6,274 bases of DNA from NCBI GenBank assembly GCA_025928125.1, contig JAICKD010000211.1, forward strand, positions 1 through 6,274, in the 5' to 3' direction. Below are positions 4,624 to 6,274 of the stretch, piece after piece. The notes under the pieces were generated by a model that worked only from the letters and a program-made list of their open reading frames with translations, was not told the DNA's origin and searched no databases. A program made the position numbers and the translations under genes. Origin of the DNA: Ktedonobacterales bacterium. Its GTDB lineage: Bacteria; Chloroflexota; Ktedonobacteria; Ktedonobacterales; JADMIN01. How positions within the stretch are numbered: the stretch's first letter is position 1; the number at the start of each line of letters is the position of its first letter.

Positions 4624-6274
4624 CGACACCACACGACCCCGACAGCGGGGAACAATACGATCCAGCCGATCATGCGCTTGAGGCGCGACTCGTGGCCCAT
4701 TTGCGCACGCACGTCATCGCGCCGTGGGATGGCGAGACATTCTGGGAGCAGCTTGCTCCGCGTCTCGAACCGCGCGTAGCAGTGGAGACCGATACCGTAG
4801 CGCCATCGCCTGACACGCCGCTACGCCGACGCGGGACCACAGTCATCGTGCCTGACGACATTCCAGCGCCGCCAGCGCACGCGGGTCCCCAGCACGCGCG
4901 TGATGCCCGACGTCCGCGCCGCGCGATCAACAATCTGCTGACGGTGGCCGCCGTGCTGGCGCTTTGCCTCTCCGCCTTCGCGCTCTTCCATCAACTGAGC
5001 GAGCAGCAACTCGGCAAGGGCGGCGTTGTCCAGCGCGGCGAGTTGGCCTGGCGGCGCGTCACGCTGCCCCCCGGCGTCGTGCTGACCAACGGCGAGGGCG
5101 TCACCATGACGAATGGCAGCGGCACGCCGATCATTTCGGGAGCCGTGAAGAATTCGCCAACGCCCAACGCGACATTGCAGGTAACGCCCGCCAATGGAAA
5201 TATCGCCTACATCTGCCAACTGACAGGCGAGGCCGACCCGCGAGTGTGGCGCACGACCGATGCGGGCCAGCACTGGATCGCGCTGCCAGACTTGCCAGTC
5301 AGTGGCGCCTTCGACTATTGCTATCTCAAATTCGACGCGAATAATCCGCTCACCGTTATTGCCAACCTCGCCAGAGATCAGCGGGACAACGCCTCACACC
5401 TGAGTGTCTTCGCGCTCTTCGACGGCGCGACGCATTGGCAATCACTTGATCCAAGCCAATCAGTGCAGCTCGTAGCCAGCTGGCGGAACATCTACTATGG
5501 CACGGGCAATCTGAATCCTAAGGCGCCCACGACCCCCGATCCGAACGGCAAGCCACAGGACCAGCCGCAACAGCACATCTACGAGTCAACTGACCAGATG
5601 CGGACCTGGCATGAACTCAACGACGCGACATTGATCGCCGAAAATCTCGCCTCAGCGGAGAAGACGACGGGGTTTGGGCTTATTGGCGCCCTCGCGCTCT
5701 GGGTCCAGCCAAACACCGGAGAGATGCTGGCGCAGACCACCGATGGCGTGCTCTGGCGCAGTGGCGACCACGGGCAGCATTGGGAGAGGATTCTCCTGCC
5801 ATCGCTGCCGCCCGCGAGCGAACTGACGCCGACACCTGGGGAAATGCTTTGGGATCACGGCGCGACCGATGCCATCGCGTTCGTCCAACAGCCCACCGGG
5901 AACAAGCCCTTCACGCTGTGCGCGTTGGTATTGGACCAGACCACGATCGCGTATAACGTCGCGCCGTTCTACTGCTCCACCGACAGCGGCCAGTCATGGA
6001 CCCGCCGCCCGCGCACAGCGGTCGAGTGGGGCAACGGCAAGCCAGCCACGTTCGAGCTGCCGTGGCTGATGCTCTCTGATGGGACACTGCTCGCCTGGGA
6101 CGTGCGAACGCTCTCCGTCTTCCCCGGCAACAATTCTTCGGCTGCTGCGGCGCACGTCATCGGGACAATTCCCGCGCCGCTCAATCCCGGCAACATTCCT
6201 GGCGGAGTGGCAAGCCCGATTCCTGGCGGCACGGCGCTCTGGCAGCCGCACGACCCGCAGACGCTCTATGTGGC
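4620..6274 (+). CDS. Membrane-anchored Asp-box (BNR) protein, candidate anti-sigma factor or sensor; 3' end outside window
   Basis: This frame stays open for 551 codons from ATG 4620 to the right edge, so the gene is partial. The start overlaps the sigma factor stop and has GGAG (4608-4611) eight bases upstream. Residues 1-100 are hydrophilic and probably cytoplasmic, with a TFWEQLAPRL segment (40-49) and a basic RRPRR cluster (97-101). One transmembrane helix follows (about 105-123), placing the rest outside. The outer part carries Asp-box motifs (S-x-D-x-G-x-x-W): TTDAGQHW (212-219), a degraded STDQMRTW (323-330), SGDHGQHW (381-388) and STDSGQSW (453-460). These mark beta-propeller blades like those of sialidase and VPS10-type proteins. 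A Pro/Gln-rich loop lies at 299-318. Four outer cysteines (199, 234, 434, 452) might form disulfides. Position and topology suggest an anti-sigma factor or sensor for the adjacent sigma factor. No zinc-finger HxxxCxxC motif is visible, and a surface binding or hydrolase role is also possible. Confidence 0.85.
   Translation, partial: MTTPHDPDSGEQYDPADHALEARLVAHLRTHVIAPWDGETFWEQLAPRLEPRVAVETDTVAPSPDTPLRRRGTTVIVPDDIPAPPAHAGPQHARDARRPRRAINNLLTVAAVLALCLSAFALFHQLSEQQLGKGGVVQRGELAWRRVTLPPGVVLTNGEGVTMTNGSGTPIISGAVKNSPTPNATLQVTPANGNIAYICQLTGEADPRVWRTTDAGQHWIALPDLPVSGAFDYCYLKFDANNPLTVIANLARDQRDNASHLSVFALFDGATHWQSLDPSQSVQLVASWRNIYYGTGNLNPKAPTTPDPNGKPQDQPQQHIYESTDQMRTWHELNDATLIAENLASAEKTTGFGLIGALALWVQPNTGEMLAQTTDGVLWRSGDHGQHWERILLPSLPPASELTPTPGEMLWDHGATDAIAFVQQPTGNKPFTLCALVLDQTTIAYNVAPFYCSTDSGQSWTRRPRTAVEWGNGKPATFELPWLMLSDGTLLAWDVRTLSVFPGNNSSAAAAHVIGTIPAPLNPGNIPGGVASPIPGGTALWQPHDPQTLYV

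Noticed and set aside
4670..5273. Frames inside the Asp-box gene (minus 4670-4933 and 4821-5273, plus 4964-5344)
   Set aside because: All are contained in the continuous frame from 4620 that has a TM helix and Asp-boxes; their own translations lack motifs.

Overview
This is a high-GC bacterial window. All credible genes lie on the + strand and are closely packed. There is no tRNA, rRNA, insertion sequence or CRISPR array. The lineage cannot be fixed from the sequence alone. The high GC, the S20 sequence, and an ECF sigma factor overlapping a membrane-anchored Asp-box (BNR) protein would suit Chloroflexota (Ktedonobacteria-like). This is a low-confidence guess, and another high-GC phylum is possible.

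Layout. (1) 1-499: rpsT (ribosomal protein S20) has its own extended -10 promoter, a roughly 115-nt leader with notable pairing potential, and a Rho-independent terminator. (2) 654-2896: three overlapping genes form an apparent operon. Two are small membrane proteins of unknown function (155 and 144 aa) and the third is a 12-TM-type major facilitator superfamily transporter (454 aa). (3) 2924-3921: a degV/fakB-type fatty-acid-binding protein gene sits behind a clear sigma70-type promoter (TGGACT-17-TATAAT) and a leader hairpin. (4) 3974-6274: an ECF-type RNA polymerase sigma factor gene overlaps, by ATGA, a long reading frame that is still open at the right edge. That frame encodes a protein with a cytoplasmic N-terminal segment of about 100 residues, one transmembrane helix and a large extracytoplasmic region with Asp-box motifs. 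It has no stop codon inside the window, so a search for closed ORFs would miss it.

How the genes work together. rpsT is housekeeping. The 654-2896 cluster looks like an envelope or transport unit with unknown substrate. DegV probably delivers fatty acids to a kinase encoded elsewhere. The sigma factor and the membrane Asp-box protein look like a cell-surface signalling pair: the membrane protein is the natural candidate for an anti-sigma factor or sensor, although it has no recognisable zinc-finger anti-sigma motif. This pair is the most interesting part of the window.

Limits. Assignments come from reading motifs and translations by eye. No database search, structure prediction or folding calculation was run.
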